From: Larkinella arboricola
Lineage (GTDB): Bacteria; Bacteroidota; Bacteroidia; Cytophagales; Spirosomataceae
NCBI RefSeq assembly: GCF_003259745.1
Contig: NZ_QLMC01000002.1
Location: forward strand, 980,272 to 1,044,271
Reading direction: 5' to 3'
DNA length: 64,000 nucleotides
Of this stretch, positions 26,292-34,709 are shown one piece after another. Position numbers and translations under genes: made by a program. The notes below the pieces were generated by a model, which saw nothing but the letters and a program-made list of their open reading frames with translations, was not told the DNA's origin and made no database searches. Position 1 is the first letter of the stretch, and each line of letters begins with the position of its first letter.

Positions 26292-26444
26292 TCGTTATCA
26301 GGATTTAATTCCGTACGCTTCACAGCCGTCAAGAGGCTTTTTTCAGGGCTCATTTTACAAAATTTCGGGTAAATCAAGCTTATGAAATCCGGGCCATACA
26401 ATCATGTTCATAAACTCGTGCCGTAAACCGCCCGTTAGAAGTTT

Positions 26445-27359
26445 ATGCAATCACGCTATATCTCAACCAACCAGATCCGGCTGCACGTCGTAGAAGCGGG
26501 TCCCACCGACGGACCGCTGGTGATTTTACTGCACGGTTTTCCGGAGTTCTGGTACGGCTGGCGGCACCAGATCGACGCCCTGGCCGCAGCCGGTTTCCGG
26601 GTCTGGGCACCCGATCAGCGCGGCTACAACCTTAGCGACAAACCACAGGAAATCAAGGCATACACGCTGGATAAACTCGGCGCTGACATTCTGGGCCTTA
26701 TGGATGCCGCAGGGGTGCAACGGGCCACGGTGGTCGGGCACGATTGGGGTGGCGGGGTAGCCTGGTGGCTGGCCATCAACCATCCCGAACGGCTTCATCG
26801 GGTGGTTTGTCTGAATATGCCGCATCTGTCGGTGATGCCCCAGGTGATGCGCAAAAACCCTCAGCAATTGCTCAGAAGCTGGTACATCGGTTTTTTCCAG
26901 CTACCGGTTCTGCCCGAATGGCTGGTCCGGCTCGGCAACTGGTGGGGCGCAACCCGGGCGCTCCGCGGAACCAGTCGACCTGGCACGTTTTCAGCTGCCG
27001 ATCTGGTTCAATACCGGCAAGCCTGGGCGCAACCCGGCCCGACTGGCCAGCCCGCCATCCAGACCATGATCAACTGGTACCGGGCGTTGGTGCAGCAGGG
27101 GCCGCAACTGCCCGACAACCCGCGCGTTACGGTGCCGTTGCTGCTGATCTGGGGTACCCGCGATCAGGCATTAATCCGGGAACTGGCCCAGCCCAGCATT
27201 GAACTGTGCGACCGGGGTAAGCTGGTTTACATCGAAGAAGCCACCCACTGGGTGCAGCACGAAGCCCCCGACCGCGTTAACCGACTCATTATCAATTTTG
27301 CCGGACAAAAAGCGGAAGATTCTGACGAGTTGCGCAACGCCAGACCACAGAACAGCTAG
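26445..27359 (+). CDS. Alpha/beta hydrolase, epoxide-hydrolase type
   Basis: 304 residues. HGFPEFWYGW at about 30-39 forms the oxyanion region. The nucleophile is an aspartate, D100, in VVGHDWGGGVAWW, which is the mark of epoxide hydrolases and haloalkane dehalogenases rather than esterases. The catalytic His is in THWVQHE near residue 265, and the charge-relay acid is probably in LLIWGTRDQAL. A cap domain lies between about 135 and 215. No signal peptide, so cytoplasmic. Substrate unknown. Single gene. Confidence 0.88.
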   Translation: MQSRYISTNQIRLHVVEAGPTDGPLVILLHGFPEFWYGWRHQIDALAAAGFRVWAPDQRGYNLSDKPQEIKAYTLDKLGADILGLMDAAGVQRATVVGHDWGGGVAWWLAINHPERLHRVVCLNMPHLSVMPQVMRKNPQQLLRSWYIGFFQLPVLPEWLVRLGNWWGATRALRGTSRPGTFSAADLVQYRQAWAQPGPTGQPAIQTMINWYRALVQQGPQLPDNPRVTVPLLLIWGTRDQALIRELAQPSIELCDRGKLVYIEEATHWVQHEAPDRVNRLIINFAGQKAEDSDELRNARPQNS

Positions 27360-27470
27360 GCAACCTGACAACCAGCGGGTTAAATCTCCTTTCCCAAACC
27401 GGCTTGTACCAATTAATAAATTATCAAAATTTAATAAGTAATAATACCTAATAATAAAGCAGAAGGCTGG

Positions 27471-27478
27471 TACTTTTG
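27471..27478 (+). promoter_or_regulatory. -7 element for the LRR gene
   Basis: TACTTTTG, an exact TAnnTTTG match, 54 bases upstream of the ATG at 27532. The 100 bases before it are very AT-rich. No -33 TTTG stands out. Confidence 0.45.
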
Positions 27479-27531
27479 TGTAAACTTAAACTTTACCGTA
27501 TAGATCCGACCGTTACTTGTTTCACCTGCTT

Positions 27532-30500
27532 ATGCTCCATTTCTACGCCCGTTTTTCTTCCCGGCAGAACGCTGCCGTTCCCGTTTCTATTTGGCAAACA
27601 TTACGAAAGCACCTCAACAGCAAACCGTTAACCACTCGACTGGCCTCCCTGCTGATTAGTTTTTGTCTGCTAACCCCGTTACTGTCCACGGCTTCCAACG
27701 CCGATCAGCACCCGGATTATGCCGCGCTGACGGACTTCTACAATTCTACCAACGGTTCCGGCTGGATTAATTCGGCGGGCTGGCTAAAGGACAACAACCC
27801 GTGCGGCTGGTACGGGGTTGGCTGCACGGATGGGCGCGTGACGGAGTTAAGTATGATGTACAATAACGTAACGGGTTCCTTGCCTAAGAGCGTCGGGAAT
27901 CTGATCCACTTAAAAAAAATCGAACTTCGAAACAACGGTATTAGCGGAACGATTCCGGAAGAAATTGGAAAGCTGACTAAATTAGAAGGGCTTTTTCTGA
28001 TCCACAATCAATTAAGTGGGTCAATTCCGAATAGCATAGGCAATTTAGTTAATCTAAAAATGCTGCTTCTGCGCGAGAATCAATTAACCGGTCCCATCCC
28101 CTCGAGTGTCTTGAATATGCAAAAGCTCGAAAGCCTTAATTTAGCCATCAATCAGTTAAGTGGCGAAATTCCAGGTAATATAGGTGATCTTTCCAGCCTG
28201 ACTTCCCTCCATCTCGAACAAAATAAATTCACGGGTTCGATCCCCGAAAGTCTGGGTAAGCTAACTGGAATGAGTAACGTTACATTAGATAATAACGAGC
28301 TAAGTGGTAATATTCCTAGTAGCTTGGGCAATCTGACGAACCTCTTCCAACTCACGCTAAACAACAACAAATTGACGGGCTCCATTCCCAGCAGTCTAGG
28401 AGATTTAGAAGGACTTTATACTCTACATTTGAATAATAACCAACTGACTGGACCAATTCCCGATACATTTGGAGAGTTTCCTAAAATACTGTCCCTCTCA
28501 TTACATAATAACGAATTAACTGGGTCCATTCCCGGAAGTTTGAGTAAGTTAACTACTTTATCAGAAATCCGATTAAATAACAACAAACTGACTGGTTCAA
28601 TCCCAAGTGAACTGGGTGATATGACTCATCTGAATGCGCTTTTATTATACAATAATCAACTAACAGGTCCAATTCCGGCCAGTTTAGGAAAGCTTACGAA
28701 CATTATAAGACTTTCGTTAAATAATAATCAGCTAGAAGGTACAATTCCAAGTTACCTTGGAGATCTTTCGAATCTAATGACGCTCGAACTTTATGGCAAT
28801 AAATTGACGGGTACTATCCCACTCACCTTGGCTAATTTGAAGAATCTAAATAGTCTTATTTTAGGTGGTAATCAGTTAACGGGAACGATTCCTGATAATC
28901 TTGGCGAACTTACAAGTCTTTTCAACTTAAATTTGAGCTACAACAACTTAACCGGATCAATCCCTAATAGTATAGGAAAACTTGTCAACTTGTTAGGACT
29001 TGGTCTAAGTAACAACAAACTAACGGGATCAATCCCTAATGGTATCGGTAATTTAGTTAACCTACAGGCGCTTGTCCTAAACGAAAATGAATTATCAGGT
29101 AGCATTCCTAGCGAGATAGGAAATTTGGTTAAACTTGACCGCATTTATCTGGATAACAATAAACTAAGCGGCACGATTCCGGCAAGCTTAGGCAATTTAC
29201 CCAACCTCAGACAAATCTACTTAAACTTCAATGAACTAGCTGGACCAATTCCGGATGCATTGGGCAATTTATCGAAGTTGGAATCTCTTCAATTATTTTA
29301 CAACAAGCTGAGTGGAAAGATTCCATCTAGCTTAGGGAAGTTATCTTTATTAGAATACCTCCATTTACATGGAAATCAATTAAATGGACCTATTCCTTCC
29401 GACTTAGGACAACTGTCAAATCTGAAAGCTATCTGGTTATCCGACAACAATCTTAGCGGCTGCTTCCCCGAATCTCTACGCGCATTATGTGGCAAAAACG
29501 TCCAATTCTATAACAACCCCGGTCTGCCCGGCGGAGGCAATTTTGACGCATTCTGCCGAAACGAACCCGGCAGCAACTCTGTCCCATCCCCTTCCCTCAC
29601 GCTGAAATCCGGCGTTACCCAACCTATTGCGCAAAATACGGCTTCGGTTTCCCTGACGGTTTCGGGTTGCGAAGGCGGTACCATCAACTGGTCGGCTACC
29701 AACAACACCAGCGGCAGCGGCAGCACCATTCCCGTTGCTACCACCACACCCGGTAACGTGGTGTACTCGGCCACCTGCACCTCGGGCGGCTGCACCAGCG
29801 CTCCGGCCAACTTTGCCGTCACCGTGGCAGCGTCTCCCGCAGCAGGCAATTACGACGGTCACCTCGACGGAGCCGACTGCGAAACCTTCCACGGCTGGGT
29901 CTGGGATCGTGATAAAGTCAATACGCCCATTGCCGTTGAAATTCTTGATGGCTCAACGGTTATCGCCACGGTCCTGGCCGATGCTTTTCGCCAGGATTTA
30001 CTCAGTGCTGGCAAAGGCAACGGTCAACACGCTTTCTACTTTAGCATTCCGGCTTCGTTGAAAGATGGAAAAACCCACTCACTTTCGGCCCGTGTGGCTG
30101 GTGGCACTTTCCTGCTCAAAGGCGGGGCCAAAACCATCGTATGTCAGGGAGGCACCACGCCACCCACCAACCAGCCACCCGTAGCACCGACGATCAACGC
30201 TTTAACCGCCCAACAGGGTACGGCTTTCTCGACGGTATTGCCCGTTTTCACCGACCCCGAAGGCGGTCCGCTGACCTACAGCCTGAGCGGTTTGCCCAAC
30301 GGTTTGAGCTTCAACATGGCCACCCGCCAGATCAGCGGTATGCCCACGCAGTCGGGCAACTTCGGGCTGATGTATGCGGCCACTGACAACCAGAATGCCA
30401 CCACAAGCCTGAGCATCCTCCTAACGGTCAATGCCACTACCGGCACACCCGTAACGGGCAACTTTGATGGTCACCTCGACGGCGCAACTTGCGAAACCTT

Positions 30501-31662
30501 CCACGGCTGGGTCTGGGACCGCGACAAAGTCAACACGCCCATTCTTGTTGAAATCCTCGACGGCTCAACGGTTATCGCCACGGTCCTGGCCGATGCTTTT
30601 CGCCAGGATTTGCTCAGTGCTGGCAAAGGCAATGCTCAACACGCTTTCTACTTTAGCATTCCGGCTTCGTTGAAAGATGGAAAAACCCACTCGCTTTCGG
30701 CCCGTGTAGCCGGTGGCACTTTCCTGCTCAAAGGCGGGGCCAAAACCATCATGTGTCAGGGAGGCACCACGCCCCCCATCAACCAGCCGCCGGTAGCGCC
30801 GACGGTCAACGCTTTAACCGCCCAACAGGGTACGGCTTTCTCGACGGTATTGCCCGTTTTCACCGACCCCGAAGGCGGTCCGCTAACGTATAGCCTAAGC
30901 GGTTTGCCCAACGGTTTGAGTTTCAACACGGCCACCCGCCAGCTTAGTGGCACACCTATGCAATCGGGTAGCTTCGGGCTGACGTATGCGGCTACCGATA
31001 ACCAGAACCAGACAACCCGACTGAGCGTCAGCCTGACGGTGAACGCCCCCGCCACCACGCCGGTAACGGGCGACTTCGACGGGTATCTGGACAAAGTCGA
31101 GTGCGGCACCATTCGCGGCTGGGCCTGGGATCGCAACAAACCCAATGCGCCGGTCCATATTGAGTTTTATACCGGTAATACGGTTTGGGGCAGTGCGGTG
31201 GCCAATATTTACCGCGATGATTTAAAGAACGCGGCCAAAGGCAACGGGGCTCATGCGTACAGTTTTGACGTACCTACGGTCCTGAAAGACAACCAGACCC
31301 GCCTGATCAGCGCCCGGATAGCCGGTTCGGGCTACGTGCTGAAATGGTCGGGGAAAGCCCTGACCTGTAGCCCCACCGCGGGCCGGTTATCAGCCGAGCG
31401 TGGTACGGAGCTGGCGGTGACGGTGCTGGGCAACCCCGTTCTGAAGGATGCGCTGGAAGTGGAAGTGAGGGGAGCCGCCGGTCAGTCAATGCACCTGCAA
31501 CTCACCGACGCACAAGGCCGGGTGATCAGTGAGCGCCGGGTCGAACAACCCCACGTTATTGAACGCCAGACATTGCCCCTCGGCCATCAGCCCGCCGGTC
31601 TGCTGTTGCTAAAAACAACCAGCGGTTCCCGGTCCGTGATACTGAAAGTGGTAAAGCAGTAA
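27532..31662 (+). CDS. Large leucine-rich-repeat T9SS cargo protein with repeated GWxWDR domains
   Basis: 1376 residues from ATG 27532 (a TTG 15 bases upstream is also in frame). Order: signal region with hydrophobic segment about 38-56; an LRR N-cap with paired Cys (NPCGWYGVGC); about 24 plant-type 24-residue LRRs with L-x-G-x-I-P, to about residue 645; an Ig-like linker; a GWxWDR domain near 774; a cadherin/He_PIG-like domain; a second GWxWDR near 978; a second cadherin-like domain; a third GWxWDR near 1182; and a T9SS type A sorting end from about 1288. The LRR part is AT-rich and the rest GC-rich. Surface adhesion or binding is likely; no ligand can be named. Confidence 0.92.
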   Translation: MLHFYARFSSRQNAAVPVSIWQTLRKHLNSKPLTTRLASLLISFCLLTPLLSTASNADQHPDYAALTDFYNSTNGSGWINSAGWLKDNNPCGWYGVGCTDGRVTELSMMYNNVTGSLPKSVGNLIHLKKIELRNNGISGTIPEEIGKLTKLEGLFLIHNQLSGSIPNSIGNLVNLKMLLLRENQLTGPIPSSVLNMQKLESLNLAINQLSGEIPGNIGDLSSLTSLHLEQNKFTGSIPESLGKLTGMSNVTLDNNELSGNIPSSLGNLTNLFQLTLNNNKLTGSIPSSLGDLEGLYTLHLNNNQLTGPIPDTFGEFPKILSLSLHNNELTGSIPGSLSKLTTLSEIRLNNNKLTGSIPSELGDMTHLNALLLYNNQLTGPIPASLGKLTNIIRLSLNNNQLEGTIPSYLGDLSNLMTLELYGNKLTGTIPLTLANLKNLNSLILGGNQLTGTIPDNLGELTSLFNLNLSYNNLTGSIPNSIGKLVNLLGLGLSNNKLTGSIPNGIGNLVNLQALVLNENELSGSIPSEIGNLVKLDRIYLDNNKLSGTIPASLGNLPNLRQIYLNFNELAGPIPDALGNLSKLESLQLFYNKLSGKIPSSLGKLSLLEYLHLHGNQLNGPIPSDLGQLSNLKAIWLSDNNLSGCFPESLRALCGKNVQFYNNPGLPGGGNFDAFCRNEPGSNSVPSPSLTLKSGVTQPIAQNTASVSLTVSGCEGGTINWSATNNTSGSGSTIPVATTTPGNVVYSATCTSGGCTSAPANFAVTVAASPAAGNYDGHLDGADCETFHGWVWDRDKVNTPIAVEILDGSTVIATVLADAFRQDLLSAGKGNGQHAFYFSIPASLKDGKTHSLSARVAGGTFLLKGGAKTIVCQGGTTPPTNQPPVAPTINALTAQQGTAFSTVLPVFTDPEGGPLTYSLSGLPNGLSFNMATRQISGMPTQSGNFGLMYAATDNQNATTSLSILLTVNATTGTPVTGNFDGHLDGATCETFHGWVWDRDKVNTPILVEILDGSTVIATVLADAFRQDLLSAGKGNAQHAFYFSIPASLKDGKTHSLSARVAGGTFLLKGGAKTIMCQGGTTPPINQPPVAPTVNALTAQQGTAFSTVLPVFTDPEGGPLTYSLSGLPNGLSFNTATRQLSGTPMQSGSFGLTYAATDNQNQTTRLSVSLTVNAPATTPVTGDFDGYLDKVECGTIRGWAWDRNKPNAPVHIEFYTGNTVWGSAVANIYRDDLKNAAKGNGAHAYSFDVPTVLKDNQTRLISARIAGSGYVLKWSGKALTCSPTAGRLSAERGTELAVTVLGNPVLKDALEVEVRGAAGQSMHLQLTDAQGRVISERRVEQPHVIERQTLPLGHQPAGLLLLKTTSGSRSVILKVVKQ
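29848..30459 (+). repeat. 612-bp tandem repeat, copy 1, inside the LRR gene
   Basis: One unit encodes a GWxWDR domain plus a cadherin-like domain (204 codons). It matches the next 612 bases closely at the DNA level, with long identical runs around the gctgggtctggga core and the ccttccacggc segment. Confidence 0.85.
30460..31071 (+). repeat. 612-bp tandem repeat, copy 2, inside the LRR gene
   Basis: Second copy, directly adjacent and in frame. Differences are mostly silent or conservative, so the duplication looks recent or is kept alike by recombination. Confidence 0.85.
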
Positions 31663-31678
31663 GTTAACTATGCCTTTT

Positions 31679-31719
31679 ATCCCTCAGTCTGGATTCGCGC
31701 CGGGCTGAGGGATTTTTTT
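31679..31719 (+). terminator. Terminator of the LRR gene
   Basis: ATCCCTCAG (31679-31687) pairs perfectly with CTGAGGGAT (31705-31713), followed by seven Ts on the plus strand. The T-run overlaps the stop codon of the convergent CDF gene. Confidence 0.85.
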
Positions 31720-32629
31720 ATACCGGATCAGGTAAACGGGCCGGTTCGATGAAAACCTGCCGGATGGTTGGTTCGGCGGCCTGAAGGGTTTGCCGAAGCC
31801 GGGTGATGCCTTCCGCAATGGCTTCGGTTTTCAGGTCCGGCTGAAAAACCACCCGCTGAATCAGCACAATCTGCTCCGGCCCCATCTGAAAGGTTAACGT
31901 TTGCAACAACGTCATAACGTCTGGGTCAGCCTCCGTCAGCGCAGCGGTTTTTTGAACAATCGCCGGGTCAGCGCCCTCTCCCATCAGCAAACTCCGGCTT
32001 TCGCGGGCCAGTAAGATGGATACCGCCGTCAGCAGGAGGCCAATCAGAATCGAAGCCGCTCCGTCGAGGTACGGGTTATTCAGCTGATGCCCCAGAAATA
32101 CGCCCAGAAACGCCAGAACCAGCCCGATTACGTCGGAAGCATCCTCAAACAGCACCACAAACGTTGCGGGGTCCTTGCTGGTTTTCACCGCCGACCAGAA
32201 CGGCTGACTTCCCCGCTGCGCATTAAAGGCCTTCACGGCCGTCACCAGCGACGTCGTGTCCAGCACAATCGCGATACCCAGCACAATGTAATTCCACTGC
32301 GCATTTTCGATCGGGTTGGGATGTTGCCAATGAGTGATGCCTTCGTAGAACGAGACGCCCCCGCCAACGGCAAAAATCAGCACCGAAACCACATACGACC
32401 AGAAATAAAGCTCCCGGCCATAGCCAAACGGCCGCTTCTCATCGGCGGGTTTCTGACTCCGGTTCATCCCCAGCAGCAACAGCACTTCGTTGAGCGTATC
32501 GACCAGCGAGTGAATTCCTTCGGAAACCATCGCCGAACTACCGGTTACACCGGCGGCAATAAATTTAGTAACGGCAATGGCCAGATTCGCCCCCAAAGCC
32601 GTGTAGATTGCTGTTTTTGTTGATGCCAT
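31718..32629 (-). CDS. Cation diffusion facilitator, ZnT9-like
   Basis: 303 residues with six membrane helices and a C-terminal cytoplasmic domain (about 205-300). Metal-site residues are visible in helix 2 (SEGIHSLVDTLNE, an H-x3-D pattern) and helix 5 (FEDASDVIGL, D-x2-D). This form, with EDASD, resembles the SLC30A9/ZnT9 branch of the family. It exports divalent metal, probably zinc or a related ion, against protons. Convergent with the LRR gene. Confidence 0.92.
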   Translation of the reverse strand: MASTKTAIYTALGANLAIAVTKFIAAGVTGSSAMVSEGIHSLVDTLNEVLLLLGMNRSQKPADEKRPFGYGRELYFWSYVVSVLIFAVGGGVSFYEGITHWQHPNPIENAQWNYIVLGIAIVLDTTSLVTAVKAFNAQRGSQPFWSAVKTSKDPATFVVLFEDASDVIGLVLAFLGVFLGHQLNNPYLDGAASILIGLLLTAVSILLARESRSLLMGEGADPAIVQKTAALTEADPDVMTLLQTLTFQMGPEQIVLIQRVVFQPDLKTEAIAEGITRLRQTLQAAEPTIRQVFIEPARLPDPV

Positions 32630-32936
32630 ACCCGCTGAACCGTTTTCAAAACCGTATGTTTGTCTCTCTCCTCCACACAGGCCAAATCCTTATTTTTCTG
32701 GCGGAGCAAGACCCCTTCAGCACGTTTGTCAAACCCTCCTGATCCGTTTCATTCGGTCGTAGCAACGGCTTATCAAGTTCTTTTTAACCGATACCATCCC
32801 TCTTTTAGTAAACCGGTCTTCGTTGCCCGTTATCCTCTTTTTCAATAGAATCTGCCAACCGATCCTCCCGCAGAGAGTTTATGAAGAAGGCCGCCGGTTC
32901 AGGCGCGGTCGCATTTTCCGCAACCCGTATTTTTCT
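32630..32936. other. Intergenic region between CDF gene and ThDP enzyme gene
   Basis: About 307 bases. A plus-strand TATGTTTG at 32655-32662 fits TAnnTTTG, but it is 275 bases from the ThDP gene start. A 38-codon in-frame extension upstream of the ThDP start occupies 32823-32936 and is not typical of the family. Nothing else was recognised. Confidence 0.4.
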
Positions 32937-34661
32937 ATGGAAACAGAGCAGCTAGTACAAACCGCCCAGACTGGCGTTATGACAACCGCCGATCCCGCCC
33001 AAACCACCGCCGACATCCTGATCGACAAGCTGATTGCCTGGCAGGTCGAAGTGGTGTTTGGTTTAATCGGCGACGGGATCAATCCCATCATGGAAGCCCT
33101 CCGCAAACGGCAGGACAAGATCAAATTCATTGCCGTACGACACGAAGAAGCAGGGGCCTTCATGGCCGCGGGCTACGCCAAATACACCGGCAAGCTGGGT
33201 GTTTGCCTGGGCACGTCCGGTCCCGGCGCGGTCCACCTGATGAACGGCTTGTGGGATGCTGCGATGGAAAATACGCCCGTGCTGGCCATTACCGGCGCTC
33301 CGTTTCACGACCTGCTGGGTACGCAGTACGTCCAGGAAGTAGACACGGTTTCGATGGTAAAAGACATTGCCGTCTACAACGTCATGATCAACGGTCCGCA
33401 GCAGGCCCAGACCGTGGTAGACCTGGCCTGCCGAACCGCCCTGACTACGCCCGGCGTAGCGCATCTGGCAATTGCCAAGGATATCCAGAAAAAGCCGTTG
33501 TCGGAAGACAAAGCGTCCAAAGACGGCGAAAACCTGCGGGCCTCTTCAACCTACATGCCGCGCATCGAAACACCCGTTACGGGCGAACTGGATGCGACAG
33601 CTGCCCTGCTGAACGCGGGTAACAAGGTGATGATTCTGGCCGGACGCGGGGCGCTGGCGGCCCGCGCCGAAGTGGAACAGGTGGCCGAAAAACTCGGGGC
33701 GCCCGTGGCGAAGGCCCTGCTGGGTAAAGCCCTGCTCCCCGACGATTCGCCCTACACCACCGGCGGCATTGGTCATCTGGGAACGCTACCCTCCAAGCAG
33801 ATGATGGAAGAGTGTGATACGCTCCTGATTCTGGGCAGCAACATGCCGTACGTGGATTTTTACCCCAAAGACGGGCGCGCCCGGGCCGTGCAGATTGACC
33901 GCGACCCCAAGCGCATCGGGCTCCGGTATCCGGTCGAAATCGGAATCAACGGCGACGTGCAGGCCACGTTAAAAGCCCTTCTGCCGAAACTTCAGGCTAA
34001 AACCGACCGGAGTTTTCTGCAACTGGCCCAGCAGCGCATGGCCGACTGGCGGAAAACCATCGCCCAGGTGGAAAACGAAGACGCCAAGCTCATTAAGCCC
34101 CAGTTTCTGGTTGCGGAGGTGAGCAGGTTACTGAACGACGATGCCGTCATTGCCATCGATACCGGCGCTCATACGGTCTTCACGGCCCGGCACTGGCAGA
34201 TTCGTCCGAATCAGAAAGTGGCGGTTTCGGGAAATCTGGCGACAATGGCCCCGGGGTTGCCGTACACGATAGCGGCCCAACTGGCGTATCCCGGTCGGCA
34301 GTGTGTGGCGATGGTGGGCGACGGCGGCTTTACGATGCTGATGGGCGAAATGGTAACCGCCGTTCGCTACAACCTGCCCGTAAAAGTGGTGGTGTTCAAG
34401 AACAATAGCCTGTCGATGGATTACTACGAACAGGAAGCCCTCGGCTATCCCGTCTACGGCGCGGATCTGACCTCCATTGATTTTGCCAAAGTAGCCGAAG
34501 CCTGTGGGGCGGAAGGATACCGCTGCACCCAAAAGGACGAAGTTACCTCCACGCTGACCAGCGCCTTCGCGTCGAACCGGCCCGCCGTCATTGAAGTGCT
34601 CGTAGACCCCGATCAGGCCCCGGCGGCTCCCGACAAAGTGGCGCAAAACAAATTTGAATAA
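32937..34661 (+). CDS. Thiamine-diphosphate enzyme, pyruvate oxidase/PoxB-like
   Basis: 574 residues from ATG 32937. The N-terminal ThDP domain contains the catalytic Glu (E70 in VRHEEAGAFMAAGYA). A central FAD/nucleotide-like domain follows (about 215-345). The C-terminal ThDP domain has the GDG motif (MVGDGGFTMLMGEM) ending in NN for the Mg-ThDP site. Overall it is like ubiquinone- or oxygen-dependent pyruvate oxidases, giving acetate or acetyl-phosphate plus CO2. Which acceptor it uses is not clear; acetolactate-synthase-like activity cannot be excluded. Single gene ended by a hairpin shared with the convergent gene. Confidence 0.85.
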   Translation: METEQLVQTAQTGVMTTADPAQTTADILIDKLIAWQVEVVFGLIGDGINPIMEALRKRQDKIKFIAVRHEEAGAFMAAGYAKYTGKLGVCLGTSGPGAVHLMNGLWDAAMENTPVLAITGAPFHDLLGTQYVQEVDTVSMVKDIAVYNVMINGPQQAQTVVDLACRTALTTPGVAHLAIAKDIQKKPLSEDKASKDGENLRASSTYMPRIETPVTGELDATAALLNAGNKVMILAGRGALAARAEVEQVAEKLGAPVAKALLGKALLPDDSPYTTGGIGHLGTLPSKQMMEECDTLLILGSNMPYVDFYPKDGRARAVQIDRDPKRIGLRYPVEIGINGDVQATLKALLPKLQAKTDRSFLQLAQQRMADWRKTIAQVENEDAKLIKPQFLVAEVSRLLNDDAVIAIDTGAHTVFTARHWQIRPNQKVAVSGNLATMAPGLPYTIAAQLAYPGRQCVAMVGDGGFTMLMGEMVTAVRYNLPVKVVVFKNNSLSMDYYEQEALGYPVYGADLTSIDFAKVAEACGAEGYRCTQKDEVTSTLTSAFASNRPAVIEVLVDPDQAPAAPDKVAQNKFE

Positions 34662-34674
34662 CCGTTTCTTATCG

Positions 34675-34698
34675 ACAGGCTATTCGTGAATAGCCTGT
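34675..34698. terminator. Bidirectional hairpin between convergent genes
   Basis: ACAGGCTATT (34675-34684) pairs perfectly with AATAGCCTGT (34689-34698) around a CGTG loop. It stands between the ThDP-enzyme stop and the GH140-like gene stop and can serve both strands. Confidence 0.75.
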
Positions 34699-34709
34699 TA
34701 TAAAAACCG

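Noticed and set aside
27840-29500. Regular repeats resembling a CRISPR-like array
   Set aside because: They are in-frame 24-residue leucine-rich repeats of a coding gene, with varying sequence and no constant spacers.
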